From: Hypomyces perniciosus
Lineage: Eukaryota > Ascomycota > Sordariomycetes > Hypocreales > Hypocreaceae
NCBI GenBank assembly: GCA_008477525.1
Contig: SPDT01000001.1
Coordinates: 2,666,001 to 2,730,000 of the forward strand
DNA: 64,000 bases
Reading direction: 5' to 3'
The first letter of the stretch is position 1. Every line of letters begins with the position of its first letter. The notes beneath the pieces are model-generated. The model had not been told where the DNA came from. It saw only the letters and a program-made list of their open reading frames with translations, and ran no database searches. The position numbers and the translations under genes are program-made. Below are positions 1 to 9,600 of this stretch, piece after piece.

Positions 1-1338
1 TTACTTCTCCCTCCCCAAAACCATCTTCTGCCTCTCGCTCTGGCGCGCCTGGAACTGCTTGCTCGAATGCTTGCGCTCGTTCTCCTCACGCCTCTTGATG
101 GACTTGATCTCCTCGCTCTTGATCTCCGCCGCCTTCTTGACCACCTTGGGGATGTGGCGGTGGCGCTTGATGCGTCGGATCTCAGGCATGTGTTGGTACC
201 GACGGACGAGGGCGTCGTTGTACTCGAGCGCCTGGCGGTGGCGGGTGGATTTGATGCCCTGGCGCTGGGAGGCGTTTGCGCGCCAGATGCGAATGTTGCC
301 GTCGTCGGAGCCGGAGAGGAGATACTTGGAGTCGGGGGTCCATTTGGCGGACATGACTCGCTGCATGCGCTTGGTGTGGTAGACATCCCTTGAATGGCCG
401 CGATCACGGGTCCAGAGGCGGACGGTACGGTCCCAGGATGCGGAGACGAGCTCCTCGCCGGTGGGGGAGAATTCAACGTCCATGACGGCGGCGACGTGGT
501 CCTTGAGGACGTTGAGGGCGCGGTCGAGCTTGCGCATGTCGAAGAGGTAAATGTTGTGATCTTCGGAGGCGGCGGCGAAGTTGAAAGCCTCCATGGGGGA
601 CCAGGCGATGCGGTTGCTGGCGAAGTTGAGGACGGATTTGGTGACGGGGGTGGATGTCCGGAGGTCGTAGATGACGATGGAACGGTCGTTGGAGCAGGAG
701 GCGAGAACGGACGTCTCGACGTAGTTGAAAGCAACGTTGGTGATTGTGTCGGTCGAGGTTGGCCAGTGCAACACCTCTGGGGCTGCGGTATGCCGTTCGA
801 GATCGTATATGGAAATGACACTGGAGGCGACGGCGAAGGCATTGCGTGAGCGGTGGTGTGACAAGCTGGTGAAGGCTCCTGAGCCTAGCCATGATGATAT
901 CGGGGCTGACTCGCTCGCTGTGTTGTATGGATCAAACAACTTGACTGTCCGATCAGCGGCACACGTGAGGAGCTTCTGATCCCTTGTCCACTCCATTCCC
1001 TTGACGATGTTTTCATGCGCCGTGGTATGCCATATCTCCTCTCGACTCGACAAGTCCCAGCACTTGACAACACCATCACCACTTCCACTGGCAAACCGCT
1101 CCAGCGAGTTGGGGTCCTTGGCGATGGAGTAAACACCGTCCACATGGCCTTTCCCAAGCTGTCCAATGAAGGGAGCGGCATGCATGCGCTCCAGCTTCAC
1201 GGCATTCACGGCCCTTTTATACTCTCGAGCTCGCTCAAATGGATGCAGCGATGAGTCGAGATTTCGGGGCTGCTTGATCGCATCCGAGCCCGGCGTCTGG
1301 TACGACGATAAAGATCGGGTAATGGCCTTAATCTTCAT
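1..1338 (-). CDS. sof1: Sof1/DCAF13-like WD40 protein of the small-subunit processome
   Basis: Encodes 445 aa without introns; the TAA stop is the first three bases of the window. Sof1 acts in the nucleolus with U3 snoRNP in 18S rRNA maturation. The N-terminus (MKIKAITRSLSSYQTPGS) and the span from about residue 30 to 90 match the family; WD40 repeats follow to about residue 365 (e.g. GSGDGVVKCWDLSS, SASWDRTVRLWTRD, SGSDDGNIRIWRA). The last 80 residues form the basic Sof1 tail with RRYQHMPEIRRIKRHRHIPK. I chose the ATG at 1338 because the longer reading frame starts only with TTG and adds 26 unrelated residues. Length fits the family (about 445-490 aa). It diverges from the Rpb3 gene across a 396 bp spacer, so a shared promoter is possible. 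Confidence 0.95.
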   Translation of the reverse strand: MKIKAITRSLSSYQTPGSDAIKQPRNLDSSLHPFERAREYKRAVNAVKLERMHAAPFIGQLGKGHVDGVYSIAKDPNSLERFASGSGDGVVKCWDLSSREEIWHTTAHENIVKGMEWTRDQKLLTCAADRTVKLFDPYNTASESAPISSWLGSGAFTSLSHHRSRNAFAVASSVISIYDLERHTAAPEVLHWPTSTDTITNVAFNYVETSVLASCSNDRSIVIYDLRTSTPVTKSVLNFASNRIAWSPMEAFNFAAASEDHNIYLFDMRKLDRALNVLKDHVAAVMDVEFSPTGEELVSASWDRTVRLWTRDRGHSRDVYHTKRMQRVMSAKWTPDSKYLLSGSDDGNIRIWRANASQRQGIKSTRHRQALEYNDALVRRYQHMPEIRRIKRHRHIPKVVKKAAEIKSEEIKSIKRREENERKHSSKQFQARQSERQKMVLGREK

Positions 1339-1734
1339 GTTTGGTGATTCTCGCGTAGTCGAACCAATACCAGTAAATTCAGACCAGAAAAAATCTCCTA
1401 GACCTTGAAGCTCCAAAATTTCCTACACGGACTAATACTACTGCCATTGAACTTTACATTGTGGCGGGGAATTTTTCTGTTATCGCAGTCGTTTCACTGG
1501 CGGATAAGGAATGGGAATTACCAATGTTCCGATCTGGCCTTATCGATAAGGCGCGCATGCAAGGCCTCTGCAGCTTCAGAGGCGCATTGACGACGACTTC
1601 ACCTTTATTTCAACCTATGCACACTTCTCGTAAAAGCCAACTGCAGCAAGCCGCCAATCTGTTGAAATTCTGCATAGGAACAGTCCTAACTTGATCCACA
1701 TCCTGCGTGCTGGTTGCACGACCGAATCTACATC
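1339..1734. promoter_or_regulatory. Divergent intergenic spacer between sof1 and rpb3
   Basis: This 396 bp spacer separates two head-to-head start codons and must hold both promoters. Both genes serve transcription or ribosome production, so co-regulation is plausible but inferred. It contains GATAAGG at 1504 and TTATCGATAAGG near 1540, which resemble GATA sites; I see no clear TATA box. Confidence 0.5.
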
Positions 1735-3017
1735 ATGGATTCCATGCATTACGACCCGATGGCCATGGATGGGGAGCCTGAGCAGCCCCAGGTCAAGATC
1801 TCAGCGGTACGGGTGGCCTTGTGCCGCATCGCAGTTGGATGAGCTGGCCTGACATGAAGCGACCCTAGGCTGATAACACACGCGTCGATTTCGAGCTTTC
1901 AAGAACAAACCTGCCGTTTGCGAACGCTTTGCGGAGAATCATCCAGGCAGAAGTACCGACCATTGCCATTGACCTGGTAGAAATCGAGGTCAACAGCTCC
2001 GTTCTGGCCGACGAATTCATTGCGCACCGGCTTGGTCTTATTCCCCTCGACTCGAAAGGCGTCAACGAGCTCAACTACTCGCGTGACTGCGATTGCGAAC
2101 AGTACTGTGAGCAGTGCAGCGTCGCGCTCACTCTTCACGCCAAGTGCACCAGCGATGAGATCATGAAGGTCTACGCTCGAGATCTGGTAGCGGATGGCCG
2201 CCACGCTAGCGCCGTTGGCAGCCCTGTAATCGCAGATCCGGAGGGACTTGGATGCTTGATTGCCAAGCTGCGGAAAGACCAGGAGCTGAAGCTCACGTGT
2301 ATCGCGAAGAAGGGAATTGCCAAAGAGCATGCCAAATGGATGCCAACATCAGCTGTCGGTTTCGAATACGATCCTCATAACAAACTACATCATCTTGACA
2401 TGTGGTTTGAAAACAACACTGACCCGGAGAAGGAGTGGTAAGTATAGCAACAAAGCGTTCGAAGAGGTAGCTCCCCCCTAACATTGACCAGGCCCAAGAG
2501 CAAATATGCGCAATGGGAGGATCCTCCGCAGGAGGGCGAGCCTTTCAATTTCGATGCAGTACCCAACCGGTTTTACTTTGAGGTCGAGGCGGCCGGAAAC
2601 ATGGAGCCAGATCTGATCATACAGGGAGGCATCCGGGTTCTACAGCAGAAGATTGGAGGTCTACTGAAGGGCCTTGACCCCAGGAAATATGGCGGTGATG
2701 CTGATATGGATGGCCCCCGAAGTCCAGATATGAACATGGATGGAAGCACCACCCCTTGGCAGGACGGCGGCTACACAACCCCCTATGGTGGTGGAAATAA
2801 CACAGCCTACGGCGGAGGCGGCAATACGGCATACGGAGGCGGCACGTCGTACGGTGGAAGCGCCACTGCATACGGCAGCAACTCTGGCTCTTATGGAGGA
2901 AATGCGACGGCATATGGTGGTGGTAATTCGACGGCGTACGGAGGAAGTTCCACGAGAGGCGGATCAGCCAGCGCTGGCTTCGGCACGACGCCGTACAGCC
3001 AGGGCTCTTGGCAGTAG
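1735..3017 (+). CDS. RPB3: RNA polymerase II subunit Rpb3
   Basis: Three exons (1735-1806, 1869-2437, 2492-3017; introns of 62 and 54 nt) encode 388 aa. Rpb3 is the alpha-like subunit that pairs with Rpb11 to start assembly of RNA polymerase II. The N-terminal dimerisation strand and helix (VDFELSRTNLPFANALRRII) are split by intron 1. ADEFIAHRLGLIPL and the zinc-loop cysteines C98, C100, C104 and C107 (CDCEQYCEQC) are intact, as is LTCIAKKGIAKEHAKW. From about residue 262 the protein departs from yeast Rpb3: a tail of some 100 residues is rich in YGGG/AYGGN units, with low-complexity DNA at about 2770-2960. In-frame TGA and TAA codons early in the introns support the splice sites. Confidence 0.95.
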
Positions 3018-3410
3018 ACGGGCATTTCATGGAACGACGGGAGTTTTCTGCTCCAGTTATCATGCAAGGATGATCTTGACGCTTCTGGATTGTACAGTAT
3101 TAAGGGCATAGCATAAAAGTAGAACGGGATGGATTCGTTTTTGCCCCCCATAAAATTGCAAGATAATAATATCCATGGATACCCCCCAGCTTTTTGTACG
3201 TCTACCAATCTATATAGTGCTCTATGTATCTAATACGTCCCCACCCAGAATGGCACACGGAGCAATATGCCCAAAGAGGTTTCCTCCTGATCAAGTTGAA
3301 AATCCGAGCAAAAAAGAACGCCATACGATATGTTGTTGCAGATGCAGCCGCCCCAGTCTAACAAACGCCGCCACGTTTATGCGATCCCTCCTCTTTGTCC
3401 TTTTTTTCAT
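3018..3410. other. Convergent 3' flanks of rpb3 and dic1
   Basis: A 393 bp spacer between two stop codons on opposite strands. It should hold both polyadenylation regions. I see no gene or repeat in it. Confidence 0.5.
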
Positions 3411-4579
3411 CTACAGCCGATTCTCGTCTAAGCCCTTGACCTTTCTATAAACCTTGCGATGCATCTCTAAGAAGACAAATGTACAGATGGTGTGTCTGTC
3501 AGGTTAGTGAGTTGGTTGCATATGCTAGGGGCAAAGGGTTAAAGAGTCCTTTCGACTTACGGCCCTAGCCGGAGGAAACTGGGGACCCAGCCCTTGAACA
3601 TCCAGCGGATTCCTTCGGCTTTGTTTATGTCTCTTACTATCCGAAGGACGCTGTGATTGTGTGAGGAGGACATGACACGAGTCTTGATAACGTCAATGGG
3701 ACTCGTCGCCGTTGCCGCAGCCAGGCCAGCAAGGAACGACGCAGAGAAATGAGTCATCGTCGTATCGCCCATGGGGGTATAATCCAATAGCAGGCGCTTG
3801 AATGTATCATACGTTGCCAATTGTCCGGCCGTCATAACCGCCGCGCGACAGCTATTGGGCAACCAGCCCCGGAACCAACTCAAGGCGCCTTCTTCCCGAG
3901 CCATCCGGACCATGCCGTCGACAGCGTGTTTGTAATTCCTGCGCTCGGCGGGTGGGAGCGCAGCGTCGTGCTGCATGCGCACATTGATAACGTCGGCGAA
4001 GTTGCCGGCGATGCCGCCAAGGAAGCCGGAGCCCACGGCCATGGCGAGGAGCGCGGGGAAGGAGGGCTCTTTGCCGGAGTGGGAGCGGGTGTAGCGAGAT
4101 TTTATCTCTTCGTAGATGCCGAACCGGACGGTAGAGTAGGTGAGTTGGCGGAGCAGTGAGGCGGATATGCCGCTGTAGAGGCCGATGGGGCCGTCGTTCT
4201 TGACGACGTGGACGAATGTTCCGCTCATGGTCTTTGGATCAGCGGCCTTGCGCGTTTGTAGTCGGACCTGCATCGCATGTTAGACTATCTTGGGACTTCG
4301 TCTCTCCAGTCGCAAGTGGTTTGCGCCAATGTTCGCAATGCGCAATACCTTGACTGTGTAAATGGAATTAGTATAAGTAAACCATGGAGTACAGTACAGT
4401 AAAAGACTGCAATTCAACTTACCCAAGTCCAGCGGATGCGTAACACACGCCGCCATACTACTTGCGCTTCCTCCAAACCAAAAAGGATACCTCATTGCCG
4501 GCACCCTAACCTTCTGCTTCTTCTTCTTCTCGCTCGCCGTTAAAGGCGGCTCGCCCGTCGTGGCCTCAGCTGAGCTCAT
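3411..4579 (-). CDS. DIC1: Mitochondrial dicarboxylate carrier (SLC25 family, Dic1)
   Basis: Four exons on the minus strand (4423-4579, 4349-4353, 3561-4267, 3411-3495; introns of 69, 81 and 65 nt) encode 317 aa. Dic1 exchanges malate or succinate for phosphate across the inner mitochondrial membrane. The three carrier repeats show signatures PLDLVK, FADVINVR and PIDVIK; the proline-free second signature (NFADVxN) is typical of Dic1. The N-terminus carries a hydrophilic KKKKQK stretch before MRYPFWFGGSASSMAACVTH. Exon 2 is only five bases (TCAAG). It restores the frame and supplies V and K of the first signature, joining PLDL to VRLQTRK. The last exon encodes HTICTFVFLEMHRKVYRKVK. Yeast Dic1 has 298 residues. 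Confidence 0.93.
4349..4353 (-). other. DIC1: Five-nucleotide microexon of dic1
   Basis: Reading the minus strand, TACACAG precedes TCAAG and GTATTG follows it. The upstream intron has ACTAAT and the downstream intron TCTAAC as branch-like sites. Joining exon 1 directly to exon 3 shifts the frame; including TCAAG gives PLDLVKVRLQ. Confidence 0.85.
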
Positions 4580-5085
4580 CTTCGTCTCTCTCTCTCTCTT
4601 CCTCTGTCGCAGCTTTTCAACAAAGAATGAAACACTGCCACTCGGACATTCCGCTAATGATGTACGCCTCGAGTTTTGAGAGAACACACAGAGACCCAAT
4701 GGGCGGTTGTTGCAGAGAGGGCCATTCTATTAATATTTCTCTCCTGCGAGTTAAAGCCGGCTTTGAGCTCGGCGTTGACGTCGGAATGGCAGAAAATTAT
4801 CCCCCCAATGAAAGGCGGTGAAGGCTCCGCCGGTACGGAGCTGACCTGTGAGAGGTAATACTCCGTAATCCGTAATGCTTGGCTTGTGTACTTCGTACTC
4901 TGTCTGTGTACGTACATATGTAAGTCGGTGAATGCAACGACGTCAATTGGAGAGCAAACTTGGAAGCTGAACTTGGAAGCTGAACTTTTTTTACTTGCAT
5001 TGTCCTGGCGTTTGTTCTGCTGTCTCGTTTTTGCTGCATTGAATTGTTTTTTTCTCGCTTTTCGCCGCTCGCTGGCTTCGCCATT
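4580..5085. promoter_or_regulatory. Divergent spacer between dic1 and the F-box gene
   Basis: A 506 bp spacer with head-to-head start codons on either side. It contains TACTCCGTA at 4859 and TACTTCGTA at 4889, members of the motif family described in the findings, and the direct repeat AACTTGGAAGCTG at 4959 and 4972. Confidence 0.45.
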
Positions 5086-6156
5086 ATGCCTTCCAGTAGT
5101 ATTTTGCGGAGACTGGGTCCTGAGTATTGGACGGACAGGTCGTATGAGTTCCAAGAGCAGCACGTTGACGCCATTATTCGAACTACGGGGTACTATCGAA
5201 GAGACTATGGCCAGTCCGTCATACACGTCTCTTCTGCTGAGCATTCTCTCATTCGAGAGTCTATTTTAACACCCTATCTGTTCCCTTCAGCGAGTCTCGG
5301 CAGCCTCAACCAGCTCCCAGTTGAGCTGTTGTTTCAAATTTTGCGGCACCTGGATATGCAGACGCTCTTCAGCCTTCGCCAGGTCAATGCCAGAGCCCGC
5401 CAGATCATTGATTCTTTGAAGGAGTACAAGGCAGTTGTTGCACATGGCCTCACGGCTTATTGCGCCTTGTTGAGGACGAAGCTTGCCGCCCACGTTACTC
5501 TGCTCGAGTTTTACCGTGTTCTGTGCTCCAAGCAGTGTTCTTTCTGTGGGAAGTTTGGTGGATTCGTGTTCCTCCCCAGTTGGATACGATGCTGTTTTGA
5601 GTGCATTGAGGAGGATCCGGAAACACGCATGGTGACAGTCGCTGAAGTTCGAAGACTGTTCCATTTGACCCGGGATGAGCTCAGCCAACAACGGTCGTTT
5701 CAAACGCTGCCAGGAATATACGTCACTGGGGTGTATTCAATGGAGAAATCTCTTCAAAAGTCCCGTGTCAAGATAGTGCCGTACTTCCCGGCAATGAAGA
5801 AATTCAGCGAGCGATGGGATCACGAGGCACACCCTCAACAATCCCCCTGCTGGGACTCGATACACAACTTCATGGCATGTTGCGAGCTCCCTTATTACAA
5901 CAGCCAAACTCAAGAGGTTGAGTACGGGCTTTCGTGCGCTGGCTGCGACTTGGCTTATGAGAGGAGCCTTATCAGGTCTGCAGATGACCTGTGGGACTAC
6001 AAGCCTTGGGACAGGGTGTTTTCACGAGAGAAGTTCCTGGGGCATTTCAGGATATGCGCACAGGCACAATTTCTATGGGAATCAAGTGCGAATGGTACCA
6101 TTGAGCCAATTGATAAGCCAGATGTTGCCCAGTCTGGGCATTTTAGAGATGGTTGA
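5086..6156 (+). CDS. F-box protein with cysteine-rich, possibly zinc-binding segments
   Basis: A single exon encodes 356 aa from the ATG at 5086; the frame extends upstream only to a TTG. Residues 74-112 (LNQLPVELLFQILRHLDMQT) form an F-box, which normally binds Skp1 in SCF ubiquitin ligases. A Cys cluster follows at 147, 151, 154, 169, 170 and 173 (CSFCGKF, RCCFEC). A second group includes C277, C278 and CAGCDLAYE near residue 300. This F-box plus Cys layout is frequent in filamentous fungi, where such proteins are numerous and largely uncharacterised. No LRR or WD40 substrate domain is visible, so the target cannot be named. Confidence 0.8.
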   Translation: MPSSSILRRLGPEYWTDRSYEFQEQHVDAIIRTTGYYRRDYGQSVIHVSSAEHSLIRESILTPYLFPSASLGSLNQLPVELLFQILRHLDMQTLFSLRQVNARARQIIDSLKEYKAVVAHGLTAYCALLRTKLAAHVTLLEFYRVLCSKQCSFCGKFGGFVFLPSWIRCCFECIEEDPETRMVTVAEVRRLFHLTRDELSQQRSFQTLPGIYVTGVYSMEKSLQKSRVKIVPYFPAMKKFSERWDHEAHPQQSPCWDSIHNFMACCELPYYNSQTQEVEYGLSCAGCDLAYERSLIRSADDLWDYKPWDRVFSREKFLGHFRICAQAQFLWESSANGTIEPIDKPDVAQSGHFRDG

Positions 6157-6857
6157 ATTGAAGTCATCAACTCTCTGAGACACTGCCCAACCATCCCTGT
6201 GCGAGCTACACACTTGGGTGTTTTTATTTGCTATTATGACAGAAGGTTTACGGAACCTAATACCGTCATGGCAAAGATAGGCCGCTCAAAACGGGAGACC
6301 CGCCGAGTTGAAGATCACATTTGGACGAACCTATTGTTCGAAGGCATTGGGCTGGCCCCTTGCGTTCTTTCATGTCTACGAGATCGGTCGCACATAGGCA
6401 CCTTGCTGGGGAAATTTGAAACCGTCCTGCCTCGCCCCAAAAGACCACGAGGCCGCTCTTCAAAAGTCCCATAATCGGGATTTTTTTTTGCACAACGGCG
6501 TTTATAGATACAATACTTCTCACTACGCACAAGGCTCTGGAGTTGCTGGATCATGAACCCAATAGAGGAGATGCCGATCCCAAGCCAATGAGAATGGACG
6601 TGAAAATGGGAATTTGCCAGAAGCATTGGCTGATGAATGGGGACGCATGTAAATGTATGGATGATATATGATGATACATGAATCTGATGAGATTATGATG
6701 GCACCCGCACTATGGTGTACTTTTAAGTAGCATCACCAAAACGTTTCGGTTACTACTGGAGGGTCTCATTTTTTTCACATCCTGGGCAAAAAAAGAACTA
6801 TGAGTAAAAAAGACAAAGTCCCATCACAGGACCTCTGATTCAATGTGAATCTGATGT
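6157..6857. other. Spacer between F-box gene and tRNA-Leu
   Basis: 700 bp with short frames in all directions but no recognisable coding signal. I see nothing supportable beyond the 3' flank of the F-box gene. Confidence 0.4.
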
Positions 6858-6955
6858 TGACGAGAGTGGGACTCGAACCCACGCGGATTGCTCCACCAGG
6901 AATTGCTGTTAAGGTAGCCTTAACCTGACGCCATAACCAACTCGGCCATCTCGCC
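6858..6955 (-). tRNA. tRNA-Leu(AAG) with a 16-nt intron
   Basis: The minus strand folds as a class II tRNA. The acceptor GGCGAGA pairs with TCTCGTC with one G-T, and the discriminator is A, as in leucine tRNAs. The D arm is GCCGAGTTGGTTATGGC and the T arm GTGGGTTCGAGTCCCAC, with an extra arm between. The anticodon stem TCAGG pairs with CCTGG around the loop TTAAGG...T. This puts anticodon AAG at 6921-6919 and an intron at 6902-6917 after position 37. The intron contains CCTTAA, which can pair with the anticodon loop, as is typical of nuclear tRNA introns. It would decode CUU, and CUC by A34-to-I editing. Confidence 0.93.
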
Positions 6956-7212
6956 AATTTCTGATGGCGATGCGTGGAGTAGAATGTGGATATGAAGGCT
7001 CGTTGAGGAGCATTCGTGTGATGCAGGGTAGGACATCCCACTTTGCCCGCTTATGCAATTACAGGGGCATTGGGGGGATGTCAGACAACTTCTGTACTTC
7101 CTTGTAGATGCAGCACTGCTTGCGCCTTGCTCGATGGTATTGATACGCACGAGCGTATCATAAGCGGATGACGAGGTTCGAGTAGGACCTCTATAACTAT
7201 AACTATCACAGC

Positions 7213-8735
7213 ATGTCAGTCCGAATTGGCAGCCTGCGCTGCCTTCTGGGCTCGTCTGTAAGAGCTCAACAGCTGTCTTGGAGCTCCAGAGCCTTACGAC
7301 AGACTTGCGCCTTTCGCGCCTACTCTACAGGTTAGCAGTGATGCACAGAGTCAGATAGGCGGTAATCAAAGCGCTGACATCTCAATCTTGGTATTAAGCC
7401 CCAGACTCTGCAAAAGAGTCGTCAGTGACCGTTAGAGGGACGACATACCCAACGGCCAGACCATGGTTCAACGTGCCTCCGAATATAATACACGCAACGT
7501 CTCGACAGCTGCATCTCCAACCCGACCACCCCGTCTACATCACACGACAGATTATCGAATCCAACTTCCCAGAACCAACATACAAATACTACAACGACTA
7601 CAGCCCTGTCGTGTCGACACACCAGAACTTTGACTCACTGGGCTTCCCCGCTAACCACCCGGGACGAGCTTTCACAGACACATACTATCTCAACGAGAAG
7701 CTTTTGCTGCGAACGCATACTAGTGCGCATCAGGCGGATACGTTTCGGGCGAATGAAAGCGATGGATATCTCATTTCCGCAGATGTGTACCGGCGGGATG
7801 CGATCGACCGAAGCCATTACCCTGTCTTTCACCAGATGGAGGGCGCTAGATCATGGGATCGCAACAAGGTTCCCAATGGGGACATCGCAGCAGCAGTTCT
7901 TGAGGACATTGAGCGCCTCCCAAAGCACGACATCGTAGTAGAGGATCCGAATCCGCCAATTCATCCGGAGAGGAACCCCCTCCAGGAGGGCCATCACACG
8001 GCAGCTGAAGCAGAGGCGCTGGGGAAGCATCTGAAGAGGTCACTTGAGAACATGGTTGTCGATGTATTCAGCAGAGCCAAAGCGGCTGCCATGAAGGACG
8101 ACCCGAACTTTGTGGATGAGCCCCTGCGGATGCGCTGGGTTGAAGCGTACTTTCCGTTTACCAGCCCCTCGTGGGAGCTAGAGGTCTACTACGCTGGAGA
8201 TTGGCTTGAGGTGCTCGGCTGCGGAGTAGTGAAGCAGGAGCTCTACATCAACGCCGGCGTGCCGTCGCAAGTAGGCTGGGCCTTTGGGATCGGCATCGAC
8301 CGCATCGCTATGTTGCTCTTCAAGATCCCAGACATCCGGCTCTTCTGGTCCAAAGACAAGAGGTTCCTGTCCCAGTTCGCAGGCGTCTCGGATAACCTCG
8401 ACACGCTGAAGCGCTTTGTGCCATTCTCTAAGCACCCGCCCTGCCCCAAGGACGTGTCATTCTGGCTGAGCACGGCATCTGCGGTTGGTGGAAACGCAAA
8501 GGGCGAATTTCACGAGAACGACGTGATGGAGCTAGTGCGCAGCATTGGGGGCGACGTGGTTGAGGATGTTAGGCTCATTGACGAGTTCACCCACCCTAAG
8601 ACGGGGCGGAGGAGCATGGCTTACCGCATCGTCTATCGCAGCCTCGAGCGCACGCTAACCAACGAGAAGGCAAATGAGATGCACGAGAGGGTTCGCAGAG
8701 CCTTGGTGAAGGAGCTCGGTGTTGAGCTCCGCTGA
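7213..8735 (+). CDS. MSF1: Mitochondrial phenylalanyl-tRNA synthetase
   Basis: Two exons (7213-7330 and 7405-8735) encode 482 aa. The enzyme charges mitochondrial tRNA-Phe as a monomer. Exon 1 encodes an Arg- and Ser-rich presequence (MSVRIGSLRCLLGSSVRAQQ ... RQTCAFRAYST) suited to mitochondrial import. Exon 2 carries the class II core: HPVYITRQIIE, FDSLGFPANHPGR, LLLRTHTSAHQ, VYRRDAIDRSHYPVFHQMEG, and motif 3 in GWAFGIGIDRIAMLLFKIPD. The C-terminal anticodon-binding FDX-ACB domain (about 390-482) begins at PFSKHPPCPKDVSFWL. Two AG acceptors six bases apart (7398 and 7404) are both in frame; I chose CAG at 7404. Size matches yeast Msf1 (469 aa). Confidence 0.94.
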
Positions 8736-9337
8736 TAGATTGTATTACGAACCCGAGTCCGTACGCAACGAAGGGGCTTGGCGATGAGGTGTTGCGAAGA
8801 GGCTGCGCCTGGCGGCTGCAGCGAAGACGAGGTGGAGCAAGAAGCATAACGCGTGCTTTGTCGGGCTTGGCATGGACATTCTCTGGCGTTCATCGTAGAG
8901 AACTTGAAACGCAATCCGAAGAGGCTTTGCGGACAAGGGGCTGGAAGGGAGCTACTATCTTGTACACTAAGAGACGGCATCTGTTTGACCTGTACACTAT
9001 CTGGGCGGAGCAATGGGCATGAAGGATCGTTTTCGAAGGGATTTAGCATAGCGAGATATCAGTAGACATGGGTAACTCTCCCCCCGCATATGCCTACCGT
9101 TGTCTCGTGCTCAACCTAGGGCTTATTAGATGATGCTGCGCCTCGATGCTTGGGAGCTGAGCGGTTCTGGGAAGGTGAGGTACGAGTAGGAACTTGATGG
9201 CATGGGCCGGCTTTGGATATGCCGACGTATTAACACGTTGTCATTTAGCTGAATGCGACGAGACTGAGGCGAATGGATGACGAGATGAGGCAAACAATGA
9301 GATTGCCTCCTTACTCGTACTTAAGTTGTTGAGGGAG

Positions 9338-9379
9338 CTCAGCCACATATTGGCCTCTGAGGCTTGATATGTGGCTGAG
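9338..9379. repeat. Inverted repeat forming a long hairpin
   Basis: Arms 9338-9350 (CTCAGCCACATAT) and 9367-9379 (ATATGTGGCTGAG) are perfectly complementary over 13 bp. Inside them GCCT (9353-9356) pairs with AGGC (9360-9363) around CTG. I recognise no known element. Confidence 0.8.
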
Positions 9380-9547
9380 TGCTTTATAGCAGTGGCCAAA
9401 TTACGAATCCAGACGGCGCTTCCACAGAGCATTTCAGCTAACCTAGAAGAGGTTGAAAGGATGGTAGAATTCGATCGCATTCGGATATTAGTAATAATCC
9501 AGAAACAGTTTTAGGATTTGGATAGCAATGGGAAAAAATATAATTTG

Positions 9548-9600
9548 TACGGAGTACTTCGTACGGAGTAAAGCATTCATATGTACGAAGTACGAAGTAT
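9548..9600. repeat. Cluster of TACGGAGTA / TACGAAGTA motifs
   Basis: TACGGAGTACTTCGTACGGAGTA lies at 9548-9570 in overlapping copies, followed by TACGAAGTACGAAGTAT at 9584-9600. This is the densest cluster of a motif that recurs in the non-coding DNA of the window. Confidence 0.8.

Noticed and set aside
2770..2960. Regular GGCGGAGG/TACGG repeats suggesting an array
   Set aside because: They are in-frame codons of the YGGG-rich tail of Rpb3, without spacers, so not a CRISPR or mobile array.
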